From assembly GCF_051148895.1 (NCBI RefSeq), contig NZ_CP154625.1, positions 1,612,001-1,676,000 of the forward strand: a stretch of 64,000 nucleotides of DNA. Direction: 5' to 3'. Under the pieces are notes generated by a model. It saw only the letters and a list, made by a program, of their open reading frames with translations. It made no database searches and had not been told where the DNA came from. A program made the translations under genes and the position numbers. Positions 41,547 through 49,341 of the stretch are shown one piece after another; the first letter of the stretch is position 1; each line of letters opens with the position of its first letter. This stretch comes from Terrisporobacter vanillatitrophus (GTDB lineage: Bacteria > Bacillota > Clostridia > Peptostreptococcales > Peptostreptococcaceae).

Positions 41547-42089
41547 CTAAATATTTCTTAACACGGTAATAAATCCTTCCAGAATATTATGACTTATTTT
41601 GAAGTTTTTACCTTGATAAAACTTTAAGGCATTAGTATTTCCATTTGATACAAAAATAAACAAATCATCAATTGATTCAAAGGAATTTAACCAATCCATA
41701 GATTTATTAAATAATACTGTGCCAATGCCAGATTTACGATAACCATCTCTTATATAAAACTGAGATAAACACCCTACATCACTACCATTAACAGAATCAA
41801 AATCAAAGAAGTCAACAGGTTTTAAAGTGGCAAATCCACCAGAATAAGTATTCTTGTGGCAGATATTGCTGTAAGCATATCCTACAATTTCATCATCATC
41901 TTTGGCCACAATTATAAAGTTAGCTTTTGCACTTTTAACAGATGGAATCATTCTAGTTTCAAAATTCATATTGTCAAACCACTCTGGATGTATATTAGAT
42001 TTAGATTTTTGATATACCATTAGTTCATTGCACAAATCTTTAATGCAAATTATATTATCATCAGAAATAATTTCATAGTGTATACTCAT
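41547..42089 (-). CDS. GNAT-family N-acetyltransferase
   Basis: 180 residues. The acetyl-CoA binding motif is YIRDGYRKSGIGTVLFNKSMDWL; NGNTNALKFYQGKNF is the C-terminal GNAT block. Substrate unknown. GGGAG precedes ATG 42089. It is divergent from the HxlR gene at 42232, which carries the CAAGTACG-type site in the gap and is its likely regulator. Confidence 0.85.
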   Translation of the reverse strand: MSIHYEIISDDNIICIKDLCNELMVYQKSKSNIHPEWFDNMNFETRMIPSVKSAKANFIIVAKDDDEIVGYAYSNICHKNTYSGGFATLKPVDFFDFDSVNGSDVGCLSQFYIRDGYRKSGIGTVLFNKSMDWLNSFESIDDLFIFVSNGNTNALKFYQGKNFKISHNILEGFITVLRNI

Positions 42090-42174
42090 ATTAATCTCCC
42101 TTTCTAGAAAAAGTTTAAAAAACTTCGACCAACTTCAAAGTTTTGATATAATTATAGCAGTTAGAACTATTATA

Positions 42175-42195
42175 ACAAGTACGCAATATTTTTTG
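42175..42195. promoter_or_regulatory. HxlR-type operator before the second HxlR gene
   Basis: CAAGTACGCAATATTTTTTG, similar to the site at 30149 before the other HxlR gene. Confidence 0.4.
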
Positions 42196-42231
42196 TTTAA
42201 GTAAGAAAAAACTGAGTAATGGAGTGATATT

Positions 42232-42582
42232 ATGAAAAGCAAGAAAGTTTATAAAAGTCGTTTAGATAATTGTCCACTAACATATACATTAAATATTATT
42301 AATGGAAAGTGGAGACTTCCTATAATTTGGGCATTAAATAAAAATGAAATTATGAGATACAATGAGTTAAAAAGAAATATTGATGGAATTACAAATATGA
42401 TGTTAACACAAACATTGAAAGAACTAGAATCATATGAAATTATAGTGAGAAAGCAGTATATGGAAATGCCACCGAGAGTGGAGTACTCTTTGACAGAAAG
42501 CGGACAAGATTTAATTGTAGCTCTTAAAGAATTAGCTAATTGGGGTAAAAAGATGCAAAGAAATAATAATACTATTGAATGA
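42232..42582 (+). CDS. HxlR-family transcriptional regulator, second copy
   Basis: 116 residues. CPLTYTLNIINGKWRLPIIWALNKNEIMRYNELKRNIDGITNMMLTQTLKELESYEIIVRKQY with the wing MPPRVEYSLTESG is typical HxlR. The conserved N-terminal Cys (DNCPL) is present. GGAGTG precedes ATG 42232. Divergent from the GNAT gene. Confidence 0.9.
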   Translation: MKSKKVYKSRLDNCPLTYTLNIINGKWRLPIIWALNKNEIMRYNELKRNIDGITNMMLTQTLKELESYEIIVRKQYMEMPPRVEYSLTESGQDLIVALKELANWGKKMQRNNNTIE

Positions 42583-42639
42583 ATTTAATTACAATGAAAT
42601 TATAATACTTTAAAATTTGTAAAAAAGATTATGTATTAG

Positions 42640-42667
42640 AAGTAGGAGCATTTGCCCCTACTTTTTT
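42640..42667 (+). terminator. Terminator after the second HxlR gene
   Basis: Stem AAGTAGGAGC / GCCCCTACTT followed by TTTTT. Confidence 0.75.
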
Positions 42668-42752
42668 AACTATTTCCAAAATCAGTTGAATAATGAAGTA
42701 AGATTATATGAAAATATAATGTAACAAATTGCATTAATATGTCATAAATTAT

Positions 42753-42782
42753 ATTGATAACTAGAATGCTCTAGTTATCAAT
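42753..42782. promoter_or_regulatory. Perfect 13-bp inverted repeat before the kinase locus
   Basis: ATTGATAACTAGA-ATGC-TCTAGTTATCAAT. It lies 22 bases before the start of the Ser-rich gene and lacks a T run, so an operator or 5' mRNA hairpin is more likely than a terminator. Confidence 0.55.
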
Positions 42783-42804
42783 ATATATATAAAGGAGTGA
42801 TATA

Positions 42805-42981
42805 ATGGATTCTTTAAAAAATCAATCAGATAGAGGACACGAATACTACAAGAAAAAAGGAAAAGGAAGAACTAGTGCCTCTATTAGTGGATCTAGTGTA
42901 TCAGGAAGTGGCTCCAGTGCATCACAAAGTGCTTCAAGTGCAAGCGCATCATCATCATATAGTAGACCATATAGTGATTAA
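42805..42981 (+). CDS. Ser-rich low-complexity protein (58 residues) upstream of the kinase
   Basis: AAAGGAGTG lies 6 bases before ATG 42805. The first 22 residues are polar and basic (MDSLKNQSDRGHEYYKKKGK); the next 35 contain about 20 Ser with Gly, Ala and Val (SGSSVSGSGSSASQSASS...) and the end is YSRPYSD. No membrane segment. It is 43 bases before the kinase reading and clearly in the same unit, so it is a natural candidate for a kinase substrate. No known family. Confidence 0.7.
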   Translation: MDSLKNQSDRGHEYYKKKGKGRTSASISGSSVSGSGSSASQSASSASASSSYSRPYSD

Positions 42982-43024
42982 TTTATAAGTAATATGAGCA
43001 AATGCCACACTAGGAGGAGATAGT

Positions 43025-43747
43025 ATAGATAAATATTATATGCCTGGTGAAAAAATAAAAGATTATACTATTATAAAAATAATAGGAGAAGGTAGATATG
43101 GAATAACTTATCTATGTGAAAAAAATACAAATGAGAAGTATGTAATAAAACAATTGAAAAAGGACATGATGGAAAAAAATAAAGAAAAATTATTTTATGA
43201 AGAGGAAATAATGAAATCTTTAGATGATAAAAATTTTCCTAAATTCATAGAAAAATTTGATTACTATGATACAAAATTCTATGTTATAGAGTTCGTGGAA
43301 GGAAAAGACTTTTATGAGTTATTGTCCTTTGATGAATATGAATTTACTAGGAATGAAATATACGATATTGCACAAAAAATTTTAAAAATTATAATTATCT
43401 TACAAGAAAGAAACATTGTTCATAGAGATATTAGAATTTCTAATGTAATAATGAACGAAAAAAAAGATTTAGTACTAATTGATTTTGGACTAGCTAGATA
43501 TATAGATGAGAAGAAATACAAAAAAGAAATAGATTATTGGTATATGGCAGACTTTCTAATACATCTATATTATTCGTCTTATGATTATGAAAATTCAGAA
43601 TTAGAAGATAAACCATGGTATGAAGAGCTAGATTTAAATAAAGAAGAATTAATTTTTTTAAAGAGATTAATGGGAATTGAAAAAACATATAAAAATACAG
43701 ATGAAATAATGAGAGATCTTTTTATAATTAAAAATTCAAATATTTAG
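43025..43747 (+). CDS. Small Ser/Thr protein kinase, probable ATA start
   Basis: About 240 residues, kinase domain only. Numbered from the internal Met at 43040: GEGRYGITY (16-) is the nucleotide loop, the Lys of YVIKQL the ATP-anchoring residue, HRDIRISN (128-) the catalytic loop with Arg-Ile in place of the usual Lys-Pro, and DFGLAR (148-) the metal loop. No transmembrane or sensor part. AGGAGG at 43012 lies 7 bases before an in-frame ATA (43025), giving (M)DKYYMPGEK; the first ATG (43040) is 22 bases away. ATA is therefore the likelier start, or the gene arose by loss of ATG. Follows the Ser-rich gene. Confidence 0.75.
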   Translation: MDKYYMPGEKIKDYTIIKIIGEGRYGITYLCEKNTNEKYVIKQLKKDMMEKNKEKLFYEEEIMKSLDDKNFPKFIEKFDYYDTKFYVIEFVEGKDFYELLSFDEYEFTRNEIYDIAQKILKIIIILQERNIVHRDIRISNVIMNEKKDLVLIDFGLARYIDEKKYKKEIDYWYMADFLIHLYYSSYDYENSELEDKPWYEELDLNKEELIFLKRLMGIEKTYKNTDEIMRDLFIIKNSNI

Positions 43748-43759
43748 ATAAAACAATGA

Positions 43760-43797
43760 ACCATATAGCTTTAAATTTTAAAGTTATATGGTTTATT
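43760..43797 (+). terminator. Hairpin between the kinase and the next gene
   Basis: AACCATATA plus CTTTAAA pairs with TTTAAAG plus TATATGGTT, followed by TATT. It could lower read-through into the third gene. Confidence 0.55.
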
Positions 43798-43829
43798 AAT
43801 AATAATTTATAATAAGGAGGCGTTTTTAT

Positions 43830-44399
43830 ATAAAAAATGTTGTCAAAATATTAAGTATATATGAGGATACATTTAGAGTAAATAAATACTCAAAAAAACC
43901 ATTTAGAGTGATTGGATTAATAGACGTAGACATGGAATTTTACTATGGAGTAGAAAGAGTTACTTTAGCTTTTTATAGGTCTTCAGGTACAAATAACAAC
44001 AAGATTAAAGGCTTATGGTATCCTATTGTAGGTATAAAAACTGAAGAAGGAGAATTTACGGAATTTAGTGAGTATATAAATTATGTTCTTTCAAATACAA
44101 CTTTAGATGGTACAGCAGTAAAAGGTTGGCTTGCAAAATCAATATTCTTTGGCAAACAAGATGAAAACTGGAAATCACCAGGTTTTTCAAATACTAAACA
44201 TTATGAATCACTTTACTATATAGGAAAGACCTTACAACGTCTTTATAATGAGAAAAGTTATGAAATAGTGAAAAATTTAAATGCTATGGAAGTAAACAGA
44301 GTTTTATCATTAAGAGAAAAATATTATGGAAATAATCATACACAAAGAGAAAATTTTGAAAAATTTATTGAAGATATATTTTGGGAATTCAAATATTAA
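43830..44399 (+). CDS. Unknown protein of the kinase locus, probable ATA start
   Basis: 189 residues if read from ATA 43830, which lies 9 bases after GGAGG; no ATG, GTG or TTG is found near this site in frame, and the next candidate is GTG 43908. Upstream residues KNVVKILSIYEDTFRVNKYSKKPFRV look like true protein and continue the domain. The protein is mixed alpha/beta with Trp- and Tyr-rich stretches (GWLAKSIFFGKQDENWKSPGF). No family recognised. Its position behind the kinase suggests a shared role. Confidence 0.6.
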   Translation: MKNVVKILSIYEDTFRVNKYSKKPFRVIGLIDVDMEFYYGVERVTLAFYRSSGTNNNKIKGLWYPIVGIKTEEGEFTEFSEYINYVLSNTTLDGTAVKGWLAKSIFFGKQDENWKSPGFSNTKHYESLYYIGKTLQRLYNEKSYEIVKNLNAMEVNRVLSLREKYYGNNHTQRENFEKFIEDIFWEFKY

Positions 44400-44415
44400 A
44401 AATATTATATGATTA

Positions 44416-44452
44416 AGTATGTATTGATATAAGAGTCGATACATACTTTTTT
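44416..44452 (+). terminator. Terminator of the kinase locus
   Basis: Stem AGTATGTATTGAT / GTCGATACATACT followed by TTTTTTA. Confidence 0.8.
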
Positions 44453-44583
44453 ATTGTGGAAAAATAATTTTTACATTTAGTCAGTTACATCATTTGTTGA
44501 ATTTTAAATAATGATTTATATCTTATAAATAGAACACTATTTTCATTAAGGAATATCATGTTATAGAGGGGAGTTGATCAAAA

Positions 44584-44922
44584 ATGTATTCAGAAAAAAA
44601 TAACAAGAATAGAAATGTAAAGAATTTGAATGATGAATGTAAAAGATTAATGAATTATCACACTATCTTTACAACAAAGGATGGAAAGGTATTTGATGGG
44701 ATCATTGAAAGTGTAGAGGGGGATCAAGTTACTATTTTGGTTGGTGAAGATGTAATGGAGGAAGAACTTAAAAATCAAAGTCAACAACGACAATATGGTA
44801 CACCTATCAAGTTCAGACGTTTTAGACGTAGAAGATTTCCACTTGCTAGTTTAATAGCACTATCATTATTACCATATCCATACTATGCTCCACCATATCC
44901 TTATTATCCATATTACCCTTAA
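44584..44922 (+). CDS. LSm-like protein with Arg-rich segment and Tyr/Pro tail
   Basis: 112 residues in three parts: a beta-rich region (HTIFTTKDGKVFDGIIESVEGDQVTILVGED) resembling small SH3/LSm-type barrels, a strongly basic block (FRRFRRRRFP), and a tail of YPYYAPPYPYYPYYP after a short hydrophobic run. Such tails are seen in small Firmicutes proteins of unknown role, some linked to spores. GAGGGGAG precedes ATG 44584. It is separated from the kinase locus by a terminator, so it may be independent. Confidence 0.6.
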   Translation: MYSEKNNKNRNVKNLNDECKRLMNYHTIFTTKDGKVFDGIIESVEGDQVTILVGEDVMEEELKNQSQQRQYGTPIKFRRFRRRRFPLASLIALSLLPYPYYAPPYPYYPYYP

Positions 44923-44995
44923 AGAAAATATCATATAAATATATTACACAATTTTTATTAATAACTATTAAAATAAAAATCTAAGTAAAATAATC

Positions 44996-45060
44996 ATTAC
45001 ATTTAAATAATAAACCGTATGACTTATTAGTAATACGGTTTATTATTATTTAAATGTAAT
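44996..45060. terminator. Very long bidirectional hairpin
   Basis: The 5' arm starts ATTACATTTAAATAATAAAC and ends CGTAT; the 3' arm is its complement with three extra bases (ATT). The core AACCGTAT/ATACGGTT is the same as in other terminators of the window. It ends at the stop codon of the convergent gene. Confidence 0.8.
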
Positions 45061-46161
45061 TTACTTTTGAATAAGACGTATGATTTTATCATCAGTTATA
45101 TTTGGATCTCCCTGTCCGTCTCTATTACTTGTTGCAATATAAATTGACCCATCTTTTCCTTGAATTACGTCACGTAAACGACCATACTCATTTTCAAAGA
45201 AAGATTCTATATTTTCAACTGTTGTACCATCTTCATTTAATGAAAAAATAAGAAGTTGTTGGCCGCGTAGTGTAGCAACTAATAACCTGTCTTGCCAAGG
45301 GCCTTGGTTTGCAAAGGTAATACCAGATGGAGCCCATGTAACTTCACCACTGTGTATCAAAGGCTTTTGTATCTCAACTTCCGAAGAATCTTCATCTCCT
45401 TGAACAAGAGGCCATCCATAATTTAATCCTGGTAGTATAATATTTATTTCATCATGTGCTAATTGACCGTGTCCTGAGGAATATAACATATTTTTTGAAT
45501 TCCATGCTAAGCCTTCTGGATTTCTAAGACCATAGCTATAAATAGGTGAGTTATCAAATGGGTTATCTTTAGGAATGCTACCATTTAGATCTATGCGAAG
45601 TATTTTTCCAGCAGTACTTGAAAGATCTTGAGCTAATGAAGGATTTCCTGTATCTCCTGTTGTTATATATAATTTATTATCTGGGCCTATTTTTATTCGC
45701 CCTCCATTATGAACTCTTCCTCCTGGAATTTTATCTAGAAGAACCTTATCAATATATGCCTTGTTATCATTTTCTACTAGTCGAACAACACGGTTATAGA
45801 GTTTATTATTTTCTTCGTATGAATGCATGACATAGAAATAATGATTATGAGAGAAATTAGGATCTAAAGCAATTCCCAGTAGACCTCCTTCTACCAGACT
45901 TATAAAAGGAGCTTCAAATGTGATTAGTGGTTGGGGGTTTAGTGTGCCATTTTCAATAACTCTAACTGATCCAGGCCTTTCTGTAAAATAGATGTTGCCT
46001 TCGTCACTTATATCTATAGCCCAAGGAACATTTAAATTTTCAGCAATAACTTCAACATTATAAGGAGATTGTCTTGATTTAATTGATTTTATTTTTATGT
46101 TGTTCCTCTTTGGATTACGAAATATAATTTTATGAAAAATGTCAGAAATTATTTTTTTCAT
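45061..46161 (-). CDS. PQQ-type sugar dehydrogenase-like propeller protein, second copy
   Basis: 366 residues. ENLNVPWAIDISDEGNIYFTERPGSVRVI, GGLLGIALDPNFSHNHYFYV, RVHNGGRIKIGPDNKLYITTGDTGN and YGLRNPEGLAW are the blocks of the aldose sugar dehydrogenase (YliI) family; the His of VHNGG is a cofactor-site residue there. No clear export signal is seen, only a basic amphipathic start. GGAGG lies 8 bases before ATG 46161; the TTG five codons earlier overlaps it. Like its relative at 719, its cofactor in a clostridium is doubtful. Confidence 0.85.
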   Translation of the reverse strand: MKKIISDIFHKIIFRNPKRNNIKIKSIKSRQSPYNVEVIAENLNVPWAIDISDEGNIYFTERPGSVRVIENGTLNPQPLITFEAPFISLVEGGLLGIALDPNFSHNHYFYVMHSYEENNKLYNRVVRLVENDNKAYIDKVLLDKIPGGRVHNGGRIKIGPDNKLYITTGDTGNPSLAQDLSSTAGKILRIDLNGSIPKDNPFDNSPIYSYGLRNPEGLAWNSKNMLYSSGHGQLAHDEINIILPGLNYGWPLVQGDEDSSEVEIQKPLIHSGEVTWAPSGITFANQGPWQDRLLVATLRGQQLLIFSLNEDGTTVENIESFFENEYGRLRDVIQGKDGSIYIATSNRDGQGDPNITDDKIIRLIQK

Positions 46162-46445
46162 AATTTTATCCTCCAAATCTAAATAAACAATTTATAAATA
46201 GAAATTTCCAATTAAAAACTATTTATATATTTATAATATTATTCGTTGAAAAATATAAAGATACTATTTTAACTTTATTAATAAAATTTTTAATAAATAA
46301 ACACAAGTATTGAGAAATATAGTGAAGAAAAGATTAGTAGGGTGTTTTCATATAAGATTTTATTCTGAAAAATATAAATGAGTTTTTATTAAAGTTTAGG
46401 TATGAATTAACAGAGATTTAGATAAGTGAAATTTTATAGAAATTA

Positions 46446-46478
46446 AGACGGAGTATGGATATTTAGATACTCCGTCTA
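46446..46478 (-). terminator. Terminator after the secreted helical protein gene
   Basis: Stem AGACGGAGTAT / ATACTCCGTCT. The gap from 46162 to 46515 (354 bases) holds this hairpin and otherwise no gene that I can see. Confidence 0.7.
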
Positions 46479-46515
46479 TTTATTTAGAGTAAGTTAAGTA
46501 TAATCAATAAAAATA

Positions 46516-47040
46516 TTATAAATTATAAAATATCTTAACATATGAATACAATTGATCTCCACGATTTAAATAATGATATATATATGTTAAATAATCGGAA
46601 TAAAAAAGATTAGTTGCTCCAAGTTCGTTATTTATAATTGCATCTATTAATACTAATTGTAAATTTAGACTTAATTTATAATTATTTAATAAAATACTAA
46701 TTTGTTCAGAAAATAATAAATCTGGAGGAGAGTTATTATATTTTCTGTCGAACATTTTTATTGCACTGTCTATTGATGATATTTCAGATAAATAAAAATT
46801 TATTTCTCTTTTTATCCTACTAGAATTTTCTTTTACTGTATTTGGGTCTATATTAATAGTCCCAATATTTGCTCTTAATGTTTCTATTCTATCAAGAAAT
46901 CCTAATAACTCCTCTTTTCCTTTTAAGTTTTGAAATATTATAGGTACTGATAATTCAGACCTTTCAGCAAAACTTGTATAATTATTTGTCATATTAAATA
47001 AAATCAATAATAAAATTACTGGTATGAATTTTTTCTTCAT
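46516..47040 (-). CDS. Predicted secreted helical protein of unknown function
   Basis: 174 residues. MKKKFIPVILLLILFNMTNNYTSFAERSE has a signal peptide with a likely cut after SFA. The mature part is predicted helical with no Cys and no known motif. GAGAGGA lies shortly before ATG 47040. A single-gene unit. Confidence 0.6.
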   Translation of the reverse strand: MKKKFIPVILLLILFNMTNNYTSFAERSELSVPIIFQNLKGKEELLGFLDRIETLRANIGTINIDPNTVKENSSRIKREINFYLSEISSIDSAIKMFDRKYNNSPPDLLFSEQISILLNNYKLSLNLQLVLIDAIINNELGATNLFYSDYLTYIYHYLNRGDQLYSYVKIFYNL

Positions 47041-47271
47041 TTTGATGTCCTCTCTAATTTATTAATTTAATAATAGTTTATACTGATGTATTTAAGTTTA
47101 TTCAAGTATAAGTTGATATAGAAAAATAAAGTTAATATTTGACTTCTATTTTATGTAAATTTAATGTGAAAAATTTAGAATATGGTATTATTATCATAGT
47201 TTGAAGTTATGAATGTTTTAAAATATCAGTATGTTATAATTATGAAATATATTAGATATAAGGAGGAAATC

Positions 47272-47917
47272 ATGTTTAAAATTGGGGAATTTTCAAAACT
47301 GACTCAAGTGTCTATTAGAATGTTAAGATACTACGATGAAATTGGGTTATTAAGACCAGCAAGTGTTGATTTGTCTACAGGGTATAGAATGTATTGTGCA
47401 TCTCAGATACCAGTTCTTCAAAAAATAATTTTATTAAGAGATACGAAATTTTCAACAGGAGAAATAAAAGATATAATACTAAAAGATAAAGAAACAAATA
47501 TAGCATATGAATTAGTAAAAAAGAAAGAGGAAATTGAGAAAGAAATTGAATTAGAAAAGCAGAGAATTAAAAAAATAGATAATGCAATAAGTGAAATAGA
47601 ATGTTGCTTTATATCATGATATTGAACATAAGGATGAAAATTTAGATGTTGAAGTTGGTATAATAGTGGATAAACTAGGAAAAAACAAAGACGGATTTAT
47701 ATATAGAGAAGTAGAGGGCGTAGAAAAAGTGGCTTATGCAATGGTATACGGACCATATAGCAATTTAGCAAAAGCTTATGAAATGTTAGCATATCATCTT
47801 GAAAGTCACAATGAGCAGATGGCAGAAAAACCTTCTAGACAAATATGTCATATAGGAGTAGATGATACTAATAACCCAGAAGAATATCTTACTGAAATAC
47901 AAATTCCATTAAAGTAA
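47272..47917 (+). pseudogene. Broken MerR/GyrI-type regulator
   Basis: AAGGAGG precedes ATG 47272, opening MFKIGEFSKLTQVSIRMLRYYDEIGLLRP, a MerR DNA-binding domain plus helix to ISEIEC, which stops at 47619. Just then another frame reads ALYHDIEHKDENLDVEVGIIVD... through VYGPYSNLAKAYEMLAYHLESH to a stop at 47917, the C-terminal part of a GyrI-like effector domain. About 50 residues that normally lie between are missing. So there was an out-of-frame deletion. The MerR half may still be made. Confidence 0.75.
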
Positions 47918-47923
47918 AATTTG

Positions 47924-47957
47924 TTGACTCTCACATCATGTGAGGGTCTATTATTTT
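47924..47957 (+). terminator. Terminator after the broken MerR/GyrI gene
   Basis: Stem GACTCTCACAT / ATGTGAGGGTC, with a T-rich tail. Confidence 0.75.
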
Positions 47958-47987
47958 TGTAAGATAAATTATTAGGAGGTAAATATT

Positions 47988-48455
47988 ATGAAATTAAAAG
48001 AAATTGGAAAAGTAAATGTTGAAGGAAAAGATATGTTTCTTCAAATTAATAAGGAGTATGTAAAGGGGCTCCAAGGATTAGAAGGCTTTTCTCACATTGA
48101 TGTAATATGGTGGTTTGATAAGTGTGACAATAATAAAAGTAGAGGAGTTACAGAAGTAAATCAACCTTACAGAAAAGCCCCAAAAAAGTTAGGAGTTTTT
48201 TCAACTAGATCACCAGAAAGACCAAACCCAATAGCATTATCGATAACTGAAATAACACATATTGACTATGATAAGGGTAGAATCTATATTACTTATATTG
48301 ATGCAATGAATAATAGTGGGATATTAGATATAAAGCCATATACTCCAAGTATAGATAGGGTGGAGAAACCTAATGTTCCTAATTGGTGTAGTCATTGGCC
48401 ACTATCATATGAAGAGTCTGGTTATTTTGATTGGGAGAATGAATTTTTATTTTAA
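47988..48455 (+). CDS. trmO: TrmO-like tRNA (t6A37)-N6-methyltransferase
   Basis: 155 residues. YVKGLQGLEGFSHIDVIWWFDKC, STRSPERPNPIALSITEI and ILDIKPYTPSIDRVEKPNVPNWCSHW are the conserved blocks of the TrmO/YaeB (UPF0066) family, which methylates t6A at position 37 of a threonine tRNA with SAM. AGGAGG precedes ATG 47988. Clostridia often carry several such short copies, so substrate specificity is not certain. Confidence 0.82.
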   Translation: MKLKEIGKVNVEGKDMFLQINKEYVKGLQGLEGFSHIDVIWWFDKCDNNKSRGVTEVNQPYRKAPKKLGVFSTRSPERPNPIALSITEITHIDYDKGRIYITYIDAMNNSGILDIKPYTPSIDRVEKPNVPNWCSHWPLSYEESGYFDWENEFLF

Positions 48456-48532
48456 ATTTAAACAACATGATAATCAAAACTAGGAAGGCATCTACAAAGG
48501 GATTTAACTAAATTATTTTTGAGCGTAAGGAG

Positions 48533-48571
48533 TAAAGAACCGTATCACAAATAAGTGATACGGTTCTTTTG
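48533..48571. terminator. Terminator after trmO
   Basis: Stem AAAGAACCGTATCAC / GTGATACGGTTCTTT around AAATAA. Same core as the terminator at 34626-34670. Confidence 0.85.
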
Positions 48572-48699
48572 TAAAAAGAATTATAGAAGGCTAAATATAA
48601 CTTACAATTTCATAAGGTTATGTAAATTTGTTGATTAATAATAAGAAGTCAAATACTATATAGTTGAATATATTGACTAAAAGTATAGGGGGGAATAGT

Positions 48700-48903
48700 T
48701 TGAACAATATGGATGGTATAGAAGAAAAATTAGATGACATATCAAGTTCTATTGAGGATATAAGTAGTTCTATAGATGAATTTAGACAAGATTATAGTGA
48801 TAGTGGTTCTTTATCTGGTACTGGAATAATTATTATAATTGTATTAATCTGTATTAATAATAATATAAAAAAACTTACACGAGCAATTAGAGATAAAAAG
48901 TAA
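48700..48903 (+). CDS. Small membrane-anchored helical protein (67 residues)
   Basis: GGGGGG at 48687 sets TTG 48700 as the start (MNNMDGIEEKLDDISSSIED). The first 40 residues form an acidic, heptad-like helix (DDISSSIEDISSSIDEF), then a membrane helix (GTGIIIIIVLICI) and a basic tail. Function unknown. Confidence 0.6.
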   Translation: MNNMDGIEEKLDDISSSIEDISSSIDEFRQDYSDSGSLSGTGIIIIIVLICINNNIKKLTRAIRDKK

Positions 48904-48930
48904 TTGAGGATTCCTGTGTATTGATCAATA

Positions 48931-49263
48931 AATAGAAAATTTATATTTGAGTTTAGATTAAAGTTTAAAAAAAATAAATGTGATATTGTTGTTAAAGAGG
49001 AAGCAATTGAAGATGATAATTTTTTTGATATAAAAAATGATGGCAAAAGTGGAAAGATGTTATTTGTAAGAGAAAAAAGCAAAGATGGAAGTAAGGTTAA
49101 GGTTAATATACCATTAGAATTTATAAAAATAATGGGTGGAATATGAAGTATGTACAGTAATGAACTTGAAAAATACAATATAGATATAGCTAAATTAATG
49201 GATGCAATAGAGAATGGATTTGTTGGAAGAATCGCAGAAGAAAAAGGGTTTTCTGGTATTTAA
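48931..49263 (+). pseudogene. Decayed SHOCT-like/DUF2089-type C-terminal region
   Basis: One frame reads about 72 codons ending KVKVNIPLEFIKIMGGI, a TGA, then in the same frame SMYSNELEKYNIDIAKLMDAIENGFVGRIAEEKGFSGI and TAA. The phrases KVNIPL.F and the IDI..LMDAIENG repeat pattern match the C-terminal part of SHOCT-like envelope-stress proteins. No start or ribosome binding site lies at the left end, and the final strand is cut short. Confidence 0.5.
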
Positions 49264-49341
49264 AGGATATTAGCTATATAACTTTACATTCTTTCCAAAA
49301 TAGATATAATATAAATATCTATATTAGGGGGAGACAGAAAG

